Positions 35,927 to 47,147 are shown, counted from the first letter of the stretch. The stretch is DNA of 64,000 nucleotides from Pilaira anomala (GCA_025716855.1 JAIXMQ010000024.1:248001-312000); one strand, 5' to 3'. Numbers and translations: made by a program. Notes: a model not told the origin generated them from the letters alone.

Positions 35927-37559
35927 CTATTTAGTCAAAATTTCGCAACCAGTTTCAGTAACAAGCAAGGTATGTTCAAATTGAGCAGAACGCTTGCCAT
36001 CAGAGGTAACGGCAGTCCAGTTATCGGGCCTATGTAAATTATTAGTAACAAAAAAAAAAAAAAAAGACTACAAGAGATTATATTTGTATTTACCAAATTT
36101 CATCTCTCCAACCACCTTCACAAATCATAGGTTCAATAGTAAAACAATGACCAGGTTTTATAATTCCGACAGCCTTGTTGTCTAAACAAATAAATTCAGG
36201 AACTACATATTTTTACTATTAACTAAAGAAAAACTTACTAGCATAATGAGGTACATCAGGAGCGCAATGGAAAAGTTGATTAATACCATGTCCACAGAAA
36301 GTACGGACAACAGAGAAGCCATTCTTTTTGGCATGTTCCTCGATGACTTTACCAAAATCACGATATCTAATACCAGGTTTAACTATGTACGTAAATAAAG
36401 TCAGAACTGATAAATTTTCATTTAAATAATTAACTTTAATTTACCCATAGCAATTGCTTTTTGTAAACATTCTCTAGCAGTTTCAATCAATTGCTTGCCC
36501 TTATCATCGACATTGCCAACACAGTAGGTGGCATTCATATCACCGTGAAAGCCGTTATAGAAACAACTGATATCAAGGTTAACAATGTCACCATCCTTCA
36601 ATGGACGCTTGTCGGGAATACCGTGACAAATAACTTCGTTAACAGATCTATTTTGACATATTAATAATTCCGTACATATAGGCTCTTCAAGATATAACTT
36701 ACGTGCAAACGGACTTGGGGAACTTGTAATAGTTCAAAGGAGAAGGATAAGCGCCACGCTCAATAGTAGCTTTGTGAATAATTTCATCTTATTTTACAAA
36801 AAAAAATTAATACAATTATTGTCTATAATTTACAATATTTAACATTTTTACCAAGCTCATCAGTAGTAATACCAACACGAATTGCGGCAGCACCTACATC
36901 TAAAACTTCACGAGTGATCTATATATTTAAGGTTAGATAAAGACACAATGAAAATAAAATAAAAAATGAAATAGACTTACCTTACAAACTTTACGCATAC
37001 CTTCAATTTCTTCCTCGTTACAAACTTTGATGGTTGGATTTCTACGAGCTTTTTCTTCAGAAACAGGAATACTGGTCTCGGCATAATCAGCTAAATAAAT
37101 AAAAAGAGTGAGTATACAAGATAATGAAATATGTAGTATGAAGTACTTACGACGCATAATTCCTTCGGGGACTTCACGTCTGGGAGAAAGAGGGTAAACA
37201 GCTTTAAGGTCACCAGTATAGCGATAGTTGGGGAAAGGGTTATGGGGTTCGCCTAAACGCAAAAAAAAAAAAAAAAAAAAAAATATTAGTTAATTATTCA
37301 AAAAAAGACTGTATATTCTTCGTTGCATACTTTCAATCTTTGCCTTATGAACTAATTTGTGTTGGGCCTAAAATGAGTGTTAGAACTAGGACAATAAAGA
37401 AAGTGAAGTTTTTTCTCTTGACATTACCCAGTTTGATTTAAAACAATCTTGAGAACAAAAGTAAGAGCCTTCAATTTTCAACTTGAGACAGGTAGGACAT
37501 TGAAGAGTTGCGGTTTTTCCACAACCCTTAGAAAGACAAAGGTGATCGCTAACAGGCAT
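35927..37559 (-). CDS. MAP1: Methionine aminopeptidase 1
   Basis: Ten exons: complement(join(35927..36029, 36094..36181, 36239..36382, 36445..36647, 36703..36787, 36852..36918, 36981..37090, 37151..37252, 37331..37367, 37428..37559)), 356 residues. The N-terminal zinc finger ([17 protein letters not shown], then [18 protein letters not shown]) is the MetAP1-specific ribosome-binding module. The catalytic pita-bread fold carries [20 protein letters not shown] (two Asp ligands), FCGHGIN (His), FTIEPMIC (Glu) and QFEHTLLV (Glu). It removes initiator Met from nascent proteins on cytosolic ribosomes. All ten exons keep phase. This is the most intron-rich gene in the window. Confidence 0.97.
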
Positions 37560-38493
37560 TATCAAAATGTAGTAAAAGAAAAGGTGAAGTTTAGAGAAAA
37601 AAAGTTTATGTTAAAAGCGTTTAAACTCCGCATTCGGTGGTACTATGTGTACTGCGTCGTTCTCCTCAAATTACGAATTGTCAGGTGGTGGTTGCAGTAT
37701 TTCTCAAATATAGAATAAATTTTGATTTATTACTGTTTAAAATATGATATTCGTTATCCTTCTTGCTCATTTTTTTTTACTTGATAGAAGCTTTTGAATT
37801 CATGTTTTATAACCAAAGACGTGAGCACAATATAAACGAAGCGAAAAAATAAAACAAAATTCATTGAAACCAGCAAATTGGCATTGCAAACTCTATAGCA
37901 CAATATACACAATGAAAAGGATTATAATCACTGTTTCACCACATGTTCATACAGTCAAAATTCTCTCTCTATGGAAACGTGAGCTATATATTAAATCACT
38001 TAACATAATTGCATGCGAGTGGCTTGTCATAACTGTGATTTTGAACCCCTGCTGAATTTTCTTTCTTTCTGGTAGCCAACTGGCTACATATTTGAATCAA
38101 CTGCTTTGCCGATTGTACACTGATGTGTAAACCTACAGTCTCATTATTTAGATAGAAAGTGGCTCCATATGAATCTGAAGGTAATCACTGAGCTTCAAGC
38201 ATTTGAGCATGTTTGTTTGATGCCTTTGGTCACCAGCCTATGATACGTTGCTTGATTCCAAATGGAAATTCATATATACTACTGTTTCAAACATCACTTT
38301 GTGGTAATCCTTTTTTTAGAATAATTTTGAATCTGTAACGTTCGCCACTATATACACACACCAGCGAAAAATCATACAGGAATTGTGAATTGCAGTAGCA
38401 AGTGCTTTTTATTTTGTACAAAGGGTTCATTTTAATAACCGAACCCCCCCCCCCCCCTCAGTTCTATTTACAAAAGCGCAATAAAGTTCATAT
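37560..38493. other. Intergenic between MAP1 and a Harbinger relic
   Basis: About 930 bp. No coding sequence recognised; a C15 run lies at 38443-38457. Open frames at 37449-37718 overlap MAP1 exon 1 and are shadows. Confidence 0.5.
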
Positions 38494-39522
38494 TAGCAGG
38501 TTTCAAACCAAATTAATTATTTTCAAAAAATAATCTCAAAATTTCTGGATAATAATGATTATACATGATTACTATAGTAAAATGTTTCTATTCTGCTTCG
38601 TTATAAATAAAAAATACAGCTATTGTATGTCTGTATTGAGTTTCTTAAAAAAACATATATATATAAGTCGGGATATTCCATATTCATCTTAAGAATTCTA
38701 TTGTTTTCGGATCATTACTTGTATTAATTATATAAAAGCTACCAATATCAGTATCCATCATTGAGTAATTCATTGAAATTAAAATGGCTAAAACAATTAA
38801 TAAAACCAAAGCAATCAAAGCAATCAAAGCAATTAAAGCTACAGCCAAACCAAGAGCTATTGAAAAAAAAAATCGCAACCAAGGTTCAGCAGTCTGCCCT
38901 GAAAAATGATTCTTCTGAAGAAAATACAAACATCATAAGCTGGTACAAGGACAGTGTCCAACATGAACCAGAGAAGTACACCAACGAGATGACAACGATT
39001 CAAACTTTGATTCAATAGCTTACTACTGGTGATAATTGCGAATCATATCGTGGAAAGAAAAAAACAAGAACCACTGTCCTTTCAGAAATCGTCCAATATT
39101 TCAAGGATAATGGAATTGTTCACAGAAACAGCAAGATGATTTGCAGCAAGTTGAGGTCGATTTTTGACAGCTACAAAACTGCATGTAAGGGCATTCATAT
39201 CCCGATCGCCGAAGCCAACAACCTGCAATTAATAAATGTGTGGATATTAACGTGTGTGATTCTGCACAACTTCTTGATAAGTGAGAGGGATGGCTTTATT
39301 GACATCAATAAGGTGGAATTGGGGCGTAAGAAAAAGCCTCAGAATTTGACAATCAAGGAGCAAGCTTTACTAAAGAAACTTGTTGTGGATGAGAATAGGC
39401 CTTTTGGCGAATCCAGAAGTGGTCCTGAGAAGCAGGCAATTTTAAAAAGGATTGTATTATTATAAATAAACTTTTTTTTTAATACATTTTTGAGAATAAT
39501 TAATTTGGTTTGAAACCTGCTA
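38494..39522 (+). mobile_element. Rearranged PIF/Harbinger relic with 36-bp inverted repeats
   Basis: Ends TAGCAGGTTTCAAACC (38494) and GGTTTGAAACCTGCTA (to 39522) form inverted repeats of about 36 bp with one or two mismatches. ATT lies just outside AGCAGG on the left and just outside CCTGCT on the right, compatible with a 3-bp target duplication. Inside, two coding remnants are juxtaposed: the Myb/SANT-like domain of the second Harbinger protein and the extreme C-terminus of the DDE transposase. The catalytic centre is absent, so the element is non-autonomous. Confidence 0.7.
38785..39465 (+). pseudogene. Harbinger Myb/SANT-like and transposase C-terminal remnants
   Basis: From 38929 the frame gives IISWYKDSVQHEPEKYTNE, a stop, then SYRGKKKTRTTVLSEIVQYF and KMICSKLRSIFDSYKTAC, the pattern of the trihelix (Myb/SANT-like) partner of Harbinger elements. 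At 39229-39290 it turns into NVWILTCVILHNFLISERDG, the conserved 'VLHN' end of the DDE transposase, and ends KQAILKRIVLL at a TAA (39463-39465). The ATG at 38785 (MAKTINKTKAIKAIKAIKA) is followed by a frameshift at an A9 run. The fusion arose by an internal deletion. Confidence 0.6.
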
Positions 39523-39545
39523 TTATGAGGGAAGAATAAAAAAAA

Positions 39546-40182
39546 AAAGCAATCAAGGATATGAACGATACTCCTCCTCAGCTTTCTTTGCCAAACTGTG
39601 ATTCTTATTTCTGATGGCTCCAGCAAGAACACCTTCATAAATAACCAACATGTCTTTTTTTGCCTGAGCGATATCATATTCTTTACTCGAATCTTCCAAA
39701 TATGAGAGATAATTCATAACTAACTGGCCGGAAGGAGTTAATTTTTTTTTGTAGATTTTTGAGTTGTAATAAACATTTTGAAATGTCTTTTTTTGGAGAA
39801 AGTCTTTCCTACAAATGCCTTCAGAATTAATGAAGCAGCAGATTGGAGTATGTTTTCGGATTTAAAATAGAGAGGATGATGAGGAGCATACTCTTTTTCT
39901 TGAAATTTTTTGCTAATGAACATCCATGGGAGGTAAGAATGATTCTTGACGTATTGATTAAGAATTCTTTCCCTTCTTAAGTATGATCTTGTAGCTTTTG
40001 GAGTGAATATATCTTTTGAAAACAAAACATCAAACCTTTCAAGTATTTCGAGTGGTAAATTGGGGATTGATGATCCGAAAAACGCAGAAATGTTGTTGTT
40101 ATTTACGTGTCCAAAAAATCCTGAATTTACGAGCAACTCAATATTGTCAAGCCGTATCGTCAATTCAAAATAATCAGTACCT
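39546..40182 (-). pseudogene. Unknown gene fragment with a homopolymer frameshift
   Basis: On the minus strand a GCAG acceptor (about 40180) opens GTDYFELTIRLDNIELLVNS, then SIPNLPLEILERFDVLFSK and SYLPWMFISKKFQEKEYAPH. At an A9 run (about 39741) the frame shifts by one and continues LTPSGQLVMNYLSYLEDSSK, ending KKAEEEYRSYP and a stop near 39551. The two halves look like one protein broken by a one-base change. Upstream it is cut off by the inverted-repeat element at 40202. Family unknown. Confidence 0.45.
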
Positions 40183-40201
40183 GCTTTAGTTTTTTTTCGG
40201 T

Positions 40202-40843
40202 GCTGGGTAAAAGAGTAGTAAAAAATGAGGTAGTAAAATCACGGATGAATTTTTCTCCAACTAGCCGTTAAGCCACCAAAATACTTACCAGTTTTTTTTT
40301 AGTATTATACTGGTTTTTTTCACAAAAAAACAGGTAGTTTTTTCTTTTTTTACTTATAATTTGGACAAAAAAGAAAAAAGGATCATTTTCTATTTGAGAT
40401 TTATTAGACAAAATGAATCATTTATTTTTTGATAAAATTATTAGACTTACCATTGATAACAACATGTTTTATGCACAGGTTTTTTTTTTTCTTGGAACAA
40501 TCTCTTCTCTAATAAGGAGTGTGGCAGAAGAAGAGATTAAAAATGAAGCGGTAAGGAAGGTTCATTTTGAAATATATATAAAAAGAAGAAAGTGAAAGAA
40601 AAGAACAAAATAAAAAAAAAAGGATGATTTATAATGAAAAAAAACTCCTGTTTGTCTGGCGTATAAGAAAAAAAACCTGCCTGTATGCCATGTGAAAAAA
40701 AAATTTGATGTAATGGTGTATTTCATGCAAAAGTTATAAAAAACCTTATTCACGTGACGATGTGCCTGGTTATACTTTTTATAAATCCGGATAAAAGTCA
40801 TCCGTGATTTTACTACTTTTTTTTTTACTACTCTTTTCCCCGA
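40202..40843. mobile_element. Non-autonomous inverted-repeat element (MITE-like), copy A
   Basis: About 640 bp bounded by inverted repeats of about 50 bp: the left has GGGTAAAAGAGTAGTAAAAAA and AGTAAAATCACGGATGA (40205-40250), the right their complements TCATCCGTGATTTTACTAC and TTTACTACTCTTTTCCCC (40798-40842). The interior has no gene. Its middle part (40382-40712) is related to 54820-55090 elsewhere in the window, so this is a repeat family. Confidence 0.7.
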
Positions 40844-41697
40844 CTTCCTTGCAGCCATAAAAATTGATTGGCAACATGCGGAAGCACAAAACGTTTCAAA
40901 ATAAGGGGAATGTACGTCAACAAACATCTAATTATGTCGCTGTATCTACGACAATAACAAATAAGAAACACAAACATTACACAAATTAGCTGCTATCAAA
41001 GTTGTTAATAATATTCGTTATTTTATATCATTTATTCTAAACCACTTTTTTTATGTTTAGTAATTGTATTATCTCGTATTTTTTCATTATATTTCTCTGA
41101 GATAAGTCAATTATGGTTATAAAAAAGACATTTCATAGTTAGATGATTATGTTACATTAATGCTCCTTTTGCTTTTGCTTCAAACTCATTACGGAAAAAC
41201 ACGCCACACTTTTGCTGAAAATATAAACATAACGCGTTCCAAGATTTTCTTTTCTTTTTTCTTCACTATTGAAGAGGTCTTTACATCGTGCGTTACATCT
41301 ACGGGGTTCCGCCTGTCTTAGACCAGAGGCTTTAGTCTGAGCATGGTAATGGTAGTCTAGAAGTTATCTTGCAAAAGTGCTTAGAAAGCATCGTTGGTAA
41401 GGAGTAGAATAGCCTGCTACAGTTATTTTACTTTCGAAAATGTGGCGAGCACCAATCAATATATTTTATTGATTGTTGAGGTCTGGGGGAATTTTTTGGA
41501 GTTAGAAGAACTTCCACCTTCTCGTGGTTGACTCTGTTAATCAAAGTAATTAGGATTATTTTGAGAACTAAGAGAAGTTCGAAATGTACTTTATATTTTG
41601 GCACGCACTTTTTTTAAATTAGCATACTTTGAAAATAAATAAAAAATAGCACACTTTAATAACTTTTTTTATAACAATATAAGATGAGTACTTTTTT
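40844..41697. other. Intergenic
   Basis: About 850 bp with no recognised gene or repeat. Confidence 0.45.
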
Positions 41698-42060
41698 TTT
41701 TTTTTTAAGATGGTCAAGGAAACTCCATTGACGAGAACGGTAATGAGCCTAATTTAATGGATGTAGACAATGAGTACTTTCTTCTTGAAAACGACTCTTA
41801 TTTAGATCAAAAGCCATCCGAGAAGGAAGTTAAGGTCCTCGCATTTCAGAAATTAAAAAGCGAAGCTTAATTTCATCGACGTACTATGAAAAATCATGCA
41901 ACTGATGTAAAGAACGTTTTTTTTTCTATTTGACATAAATCGAAGGTATGGCAACAAGTCAGCTAGGTATCGCTCGCCAAACTGCCTATGGCTGGTTGCA
42001 GAAGGATGAAAAAGAGCATTTACAAGTTAAATAAAATCAGCACTGAAACACAAATCAAGT
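41698..42060 (+). pseudogene. Helix-turn-helix transposase remnant
   Basis: A splice-acceptor-like TTTTTTAAG is followed by DGQGNSIDENGNEPNLMDVD and YFLLENDSYLDQKPSEKEVK, then stops; 'RRTMKNHATDVKNVFF' and 'GMATSQLGIARQTAYGWLQK' at 41870-42012 follow in shifted frames. The last is a helix-turn-helix of the Psq/Tc1-mariner N-terminal kind (residues QLGIARQTAYGWL). Only this end is left; no DDE domain was found. Decayed and not expressed as a protein. Confidence 0.4.
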
Positions 42061-42846
42061 TGAAAAACGTAGCAATTAACTGGATCATTGCGTCAGGTTT
42101 GATATTCAAACTTTCGAATTCAATGTTGTATAAATCAGAACTTGTAATTATATTATGTACAGTGTTTGAGATTTGCTTATAAGCGTAGTATATTGATATG
42201 TTCAGTGAGCTCATGCTTATATAGGATAAGGATCTGTCAATTATTGTCTATAGTTTCAACTGATTACCGGCCAAAATTTTAATTTCGAGTCGAACTTTTC
42301 TTTTTGTCCCTGGGGAGACAATTAGATAATAAAATAAGTTTTTGTTTAATTATGCATCGAGAAAATGTTTTATGATGAACCATGTGTGGTCAAAAAGTTA
42401 AAAAAGGAGGGAAAAAAAATGGTGAATGAATTATTAAAAATCAAAATGTATCATGAGATGCCATACATGGTAAAAGTCATTTTTTTTAAAAAAAAAAGAT
42501 CACAGGTTTTGTGTGTAAACATTTATCAACACCAATCAGACTTGAATGATATGATACTTGCTTTTTTCTTTTTTGTGTTGCCTTTGTTATATATCTGAGC
42601 GAATGTAAAAAAAAAAATGAATAAAGTTTGTTTTTTCTTTGGCATAAAAGAGAGAGAGAAAAAAATGTAGTTATAGTGATGTTAATGTAGTAATAATAAG
42701 AATAATAATAGTAGTAATAGTGTAGTAATAGATATAGAAAAAAAAAAAAGAGAGAGGGCATAAATAGTAAGGATATAATAGGTAATAAGATATATAAAGT
42801 ATATATATATAAAAAAAGGGATGTTTTTTTCTTTTTCTTTTTTTTT
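42061..42846. other. Intergenic, 3' side of the bHLH gene
   Basis: About 790 bp. AT-rich with TAA/TAG-type microsatellites (42690-42730). Open frames here (42365-42598 plus, 42486-42875 minus) are low-complexity and not supported. Confidence 0.5.
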
Positions 42847-43669
42847 TTATGAGCCATCTCTGCGGTAAGTTGCATGACTTGCCATATGTGGTTGCATTCC
42901 AGATAAATCCAGAGGGTGGCCAGGCGGTATCATTGTCTGGTGTTGTTGATGACGATAAACTTCCAATATATTCTCAAGTTCACTAATACGTTGTTGATGT
43001 TGTCTTAATTTATCATGTAATAAGCGAATATGATCTACTGATTTTCGTAAAATAGTGCCTTTATTAGATTTTAATGCATCTCGATCAGGTAAAAGTGTAG
43101 CTAGTTCAGTAATACGATCATTAATGTTATCTCTTCTTCGGCGTTCAACAGCATTATGTGATTCTCTTCTGCGCCTTTTTTTTTCAAAGATATGTTGCAT
43201 ACTAAAAATAGATTGTTATTATCATTGCCGTATTTAATGTATATATAATAAAATCTTACTTTCTCTGTACAATTTCTTCATCTATGGTACTATTAGGACT
43301 AGTTGGTGATACTAATGTGTCGGCCTGTTGTACTGATGAACCGTAGTAAGATTGATTAGGACTAGATGTAGTTTTAATTGGATTAGGTGAAGCTGATACT
43401 GGCATATATTGAGACATTTCATATTGCTGTTGTTGTTGTTGTTGTTGAAATCGATTAAATGATTTGGGTGAATTGTGTAAAGGCATATATGAATTCATTT
43501 GATTTAATTTATTAGGTGGTGAGTCTAAAGAAGACGTAGTAATTGGAGAGGGAAACCCTTTGTTGTTGCTATGGTTATGGTGGTTACTATCGTTATTTAC
43601 GTTGGACATGTCATATTGATTCGGATGATCATTGTAAGGCGATGGTTGAAATTGCATATTATTATACAT
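42847..43669 (-). CDS. bHLH transcription factor (class B E-box type)
   Basis: Two exons: complement(join(42847..43201, 43260..43669)), 254 residues. The first exon is disordered and rich in Asn, Ser, Pro and Gln (a CAA-coded Gln run, and the SPTSPNS motif). The second starts NMQHIFEKKRRRRESHNAVE and RRRRDNINDRITELATLLPD, a bHLH basic region with the His-Glu-Arg pattern that binds CACGTG/CANNTG; KSNKGTILRKSVDHIRLLHDK is helix 2, followed by a short leucine zipper-like coil RQHQQRISELENILEVY. This bHLH-zip layout resembles USF/MITF-type proteins. Target genes are unknown. It is divergent from the small ORF at 44079. Confidence 0.88.
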
Positions 43670-44078
43670 GTTAAAAAATTGAAAAATAAAAAAGTGGTGA
43701 AAGAAAAAAAAAAAAAAAAGAAAAAAGAGAAAAAATAAAGAGTAATTATAGAATAGTGTTTATTTATTTATATAAAGATCGAGTGTGTGTGTGAATTAAA
43801 GTATATAAAGAGTCCATAAGCTGTAACTTACGTCATCTTTTTTTTTCTTATTTTTATTCAAACAAGAAGGTACTGGGAACACACAAATGCTTTCCCATGA
43901 TAACCCGATCACGACCAGTTGGTAATACCTTATTTTTTTATTTGCACTTTAAATATGGATGACACAAGGATGACGTTTTTTTTTTTATGTTAATTAAAGC
44001 CCGAGTTTTTCTTTTTATTTATTTATTCACTCTTTTTCCTCTATTCTATTCATCAATAACTATTATATTTCATCAATT
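43670..44078. promoter_or_regulatory. Divergent intergenic region
   Basis: About 410 bp between the bHLH gene and the small ORF, presumably holding both promoters. It has GTGTGTGTG and A-rich tracts; no binding site can be named. Confidence 0.4.
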
Positions 44079-44267
44079 ATGTCAGATTCTGAAAGACCAA
44101 CAAAAGAACCATTTACATCCGCTGGAGAATCAGAAACAGGCGGCAGTAGAACTTTATTTAGTATCATAGCAGCACCAGTTGCAGCAGTTGGCGGTTTGAT
44201 AGATCAAGTAACTCGCAAAGTCACCAAACCATCAAGTGATGAACAAGACAAGATCACAAAAGAATAA
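44079..44267 (+). CDS. Small hydrophilic protein with a short alanine-rich helix
   Basis: A single-exon 62-residue frame with a good start context (ATT ATG TCA). The N-terminus is MSDSERPTKEPFTSAGES, followed by an apolar segment LFSIIAAPVAAVGGLIDQV and a lysine/aspartate-rich end KVTKPSSDEQDKITKE. The apolar part could be a membrane or amphipathic helix. It has balanced composition and sits at normal distance from neighbours, with a T12 run and AATAAA-like sequence downstream. Family unknown; coding status is plausible, not proved. Confidence 0.5.
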   Translation: MSDSERPTKEPFTSAGESETGGSRTLFSIIAAPVAAVGGLIDQVTRKVTKPSSDEQDKITKE

Positions 44268-44404
44268 TCTCAACAAGTGTATATAATGTATATATTTATT
44301 ATTAAAAAAAAAAATCTTTTTTTTTTTTTTATATTTTTATTTCGTTTCTATTAAAATTGAAAAATGGTAATTTGGGAAATATTGAAATGAATGGAAATAA
44401 TACA

Positions 44405-44507
44405 ATAGAGTGTGAGTGCGAGTAAGAATATATGTGAGAGAGAGTGTGTGAGTGTTTAGTGTATAATGTGTGAGTGTGAGTGTGAGTGTGTGTGTGTGTG
44501 TTTGTCT
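44405..44507. repeat. GT/GA-rich microsatellite
   Basis: About 100 bp dominated by GTGTGAGTGTGAGTG-type units between the small ORF and NMD3. The complementary-strand ORF of His-Thr repeats here is a by-product. Confidence 0.8.
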
Positions 44508-44548
44508 GAGGACTATAATAATACATCTTGAATTTTTTCTTTTTTTTT

Positions 44549-46291
44549 TTACATTTGCATCATATCTTCATCTTCTTCTTCAGCATCAGGACCATCCATA
44601 TTGATAGCCATTTCGTCCATCATTTCTTCCAAAGAAATTTCAGGGAATTCATCATCTGAACCATCATTATCGGTCATTTCATCCGTATCAACAGGAGCAG
44701 GAGCATTGGTGGTATCCGACTTGAAAATGTTGATAGTGGATCTGAATTCAGGATCTTCTTCAATATCACGCATGAAGAGTTCCATATCATTTTCAATTTT
44801 AGCTTGTTCTTGTTTACGAGGTAACATTTCATCGACTTCTTTACCAAGTTGTTGAATCTTCCAGTTTCTTTGTCTCGTCTTCTTTCTACGAGCAGGGAAA
44901 GCTTTACGTACGAGTACAACGTCAGGCAAATTAGCAGATTTAAGGTGATCAAAATCTTCATTATTAAAGTTTGCACGAGCAAGATCATAACCCATGACGG
45001 TATCACCAGGATTCAAGATGGCACCAAGATGAGATCTTGCAATAAATTGTTCATCATTACGACCAAAGTCGGACATACGTGCAACATGTACATCACATAA
45101 AACACGCTTACCGTTGACAGGACCCAAAGGTTCAACATCTAAAACATAGAATTCAATCATACTCTTTGCGCTTCCCAAAGGTGTAAAAGGATGACGGTAA
45201 TATTGTGTGGTAGAGACATCAGCGACTGCAAGTGTATTCACGTCCAGTAAATGAATAGAATTACTGATACGAGTACAGATTAAGAGTTGATTGATGTTAC
45301 CAAAAGAATGTGATAACTTTTTAGGAATACAGACAAGATCATCTTTACAGACTGGAACGATTTCAGCAGAGTAAGTAAACTTGTAGTTACTAACACTTGT
45401 ATGAATATCCTTGGAAATAAGCTGTTCACTACTCTTGTATCTAATTTTTATATACAATGTTAATAACTTCCATGTTATATCACAATTAAAAAAAAAAAAA
45501 AAAACTTACTTCATAGGGACTACATTAGACAAAAATTCTACCATCTTGATAGCATGGTTACGAGCACCATAATAGAAATCAATACCATCCTTTGTTTCCT
45601 TAATATTTGTAGTATCCTTATGAGCATTATGCTTAAGAATCAATTGTTCAAGATACAAAAAGGTACGCTTATGTTCAACCTTTTGACGTAATTGAACCAC
45701 GGCCTTCCAAGTATTTTGAGCAGCTAAACGAGTACATTCATCACATTGTTGACCGGAAACAACATATTCAACTTCAAAGATTTGTTGAAGGATCGTGTTG
45801 ATAAAGACTTCCTTTTGAATGGTCAACTTGACCTTGATTCTCTTACTGTGAGGTTCAGTCCAAATAAAACCTGCATCGATCAAACGCACTTTACTCAGAC
45901 CCTTCAATTTCTTGAGACAAAGCGTTAATAACTCTCTTGATTCAAGCGTGGCGTTTACCCATAAACCAGGAGGTTGAAGATAACGTTCACAGTTACGACA
46001 AAAGTGAAGTGTTGCTTGTTTAGGAATACCTTCTGTGATATCAACTTCGTTACGAATACAGTTGACACACATATTGGCGGCGTTAGGAGGTGTGGGGGCA
46101 CCACAACCTGGACACTATATTAAAAAAAAAAGGTTAAAATACTGCGGCGTAAAGAATAGATCGAGATCTAAAAAAGCAAGTTACCAAACTATTGAAAAGA
46201 AAAAGAAGGGTTAATAAACAAAAAGTTTACTTGAGTTTTTTTCATAATATACATACATTAATTGTTCAATGATTTCGGGATGATACTCCAT
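44549..46291 (-). CDS. NMD3: 60S ribosomal export adaptor NMD3
   Basis: Four exons: complement(join(44549..45440, 45510..46114, 46185..46188, 46257..46291)), 511 residues. The protein starts MEYHPEIIEQLILCPGCG; zinc-binding pairs are CPGCG, CVNC, CRNC and CDEC, then LESRELLTLCLKKLKGLSKV, DAGFIWTEPHSKR and VKLTIQKEV, all NMD3 hallmarks. The C-terminal half has SHLGAILNPGDTVMGYDLA, a basic RRKKTRQRNWKIQQL (nuclear signal) and an acidic tail with a leucine/methionine-rich export-like region (ISLEEMMDEMAINMD). NMD3 binds pre-60S particles and Crm1 for nuclear export. A 4-nt exon (TTTG, 46185-46188) is needed to keep phase and yields Ile-Leu before CPGC, where other NMD3 proteins also have Ile-Leu. 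Confidence 0.95.
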
Positions 46292-46512
46292 TTTATTTTA
46301 TTTTATTTTTTAAAATAGATCTTGAACGAAAGAGGAACTTTTGTTCTTCTTTAAAAAAAAGTTTATATATTTCCCAAAAAAAAAAAAAAAAAAAAAAAAA
46401 AGTTGCACACTAAGCCACCAAATGCAATCGATGATTTGAATTTGTAATAATGCTTCTTTTTTTTTTTTTTTTCTTTTTTTTTTTAAAACGATTATTAATA
46501 CATTAGTTATCA
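46292..46512. promoter_or_regulatory. Shared divergent promoter of NMD3 and RLP24
   Basis: 221 bp separate the two start codons, including A23 (46377-46401) and T-rich tracts likely to exclude nucleosomes. Both genes serve late 60S subunit assembly, so joint control is plausible. No specific factor site is claimed. Confidence 0.5.
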
Positions 46513-47147
46513 ATGCATATTACTCGTTGTTATTTCTGTTCAGGACCTTGTTACCCAGGTCATGGCACCATGTTTGTTCGTAACGACAGCAAGGTATAAA
46601 TACTTTATATATAAAATACAAAAAAGTTGATCTTTTCTGTTGGATCTTAAAAAAAAAGCTTATTTTTTTTTTTATAATAGACTTTTCGTTTCTGTCGATC
46701 CAAATGTCACAAGAACTTTAAAATGAAGCGTAACCCTCGTAAGGTTCGTTGGACCAAGGCTTTCAGAAAGGCCAGTGGAAAGGAAATGGTTATTGTAAGT
46801 TTGAAAGATAGTGTGAACGAAAGAGAGAGAGAGAAGATATTTATTCGCTGTTTTTTTTTTAGGATTCTACGTTTGAATTTGAAAAGCGTCGTAACGTTCC
46901 TGTTCGTTATGATCGTAATATGATGGCTACAACAATTAAGGCTATGAAACGAGTTCAAGAGATTCGATCGAAACGTGAACGTGCATTCTATAAGAACCGT
47001 ATGGCTGGTAACAAGGCTTTGGAAAAGGAGGATGATATTCGTGTTGTGAATCAAAATATTGAATTGGCTCCTCTTGAGGCCAAGAAGAGAGTTCAAGCTA
47101 TGAAGGCAGAGAAAGCAAAGGCAGAAAACATGGAAATGGAAGATTAG
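46513..47147 (+). CDS. RLP24: Ribosome biogenesis factor RLP24 (uL24e-like placeholder)
   Basis: Three exons: 46513..46593, 46681..46794, 46863..47147; 159 residues, near the length of human RSL24D1. The L24e zinc domain is [20 protein letters not shown] and [21 protein letters not shown] (four cysteines). The Rlp24-specific extension [20 protein letters not shown] follows, then a lysine-rich tail ending AENMEMED, where ribosomal eL24 would be shorter and differ. Rlp24 occupies the eL24 site on pre-60S particles, is stripped by the AAA ATPase Drg1 in the cytoplasm, and acts in the same pathway as its divergent neighbour NMD3. Confidence 0.95.

Noticed and set aside
42486..42875. 129-codon minus-strand frame rich in Tyr/Leu/Lys
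   Set aside because: Made of microsatellites downstream of the bHLH gene; overlaps its last codons in another frame.
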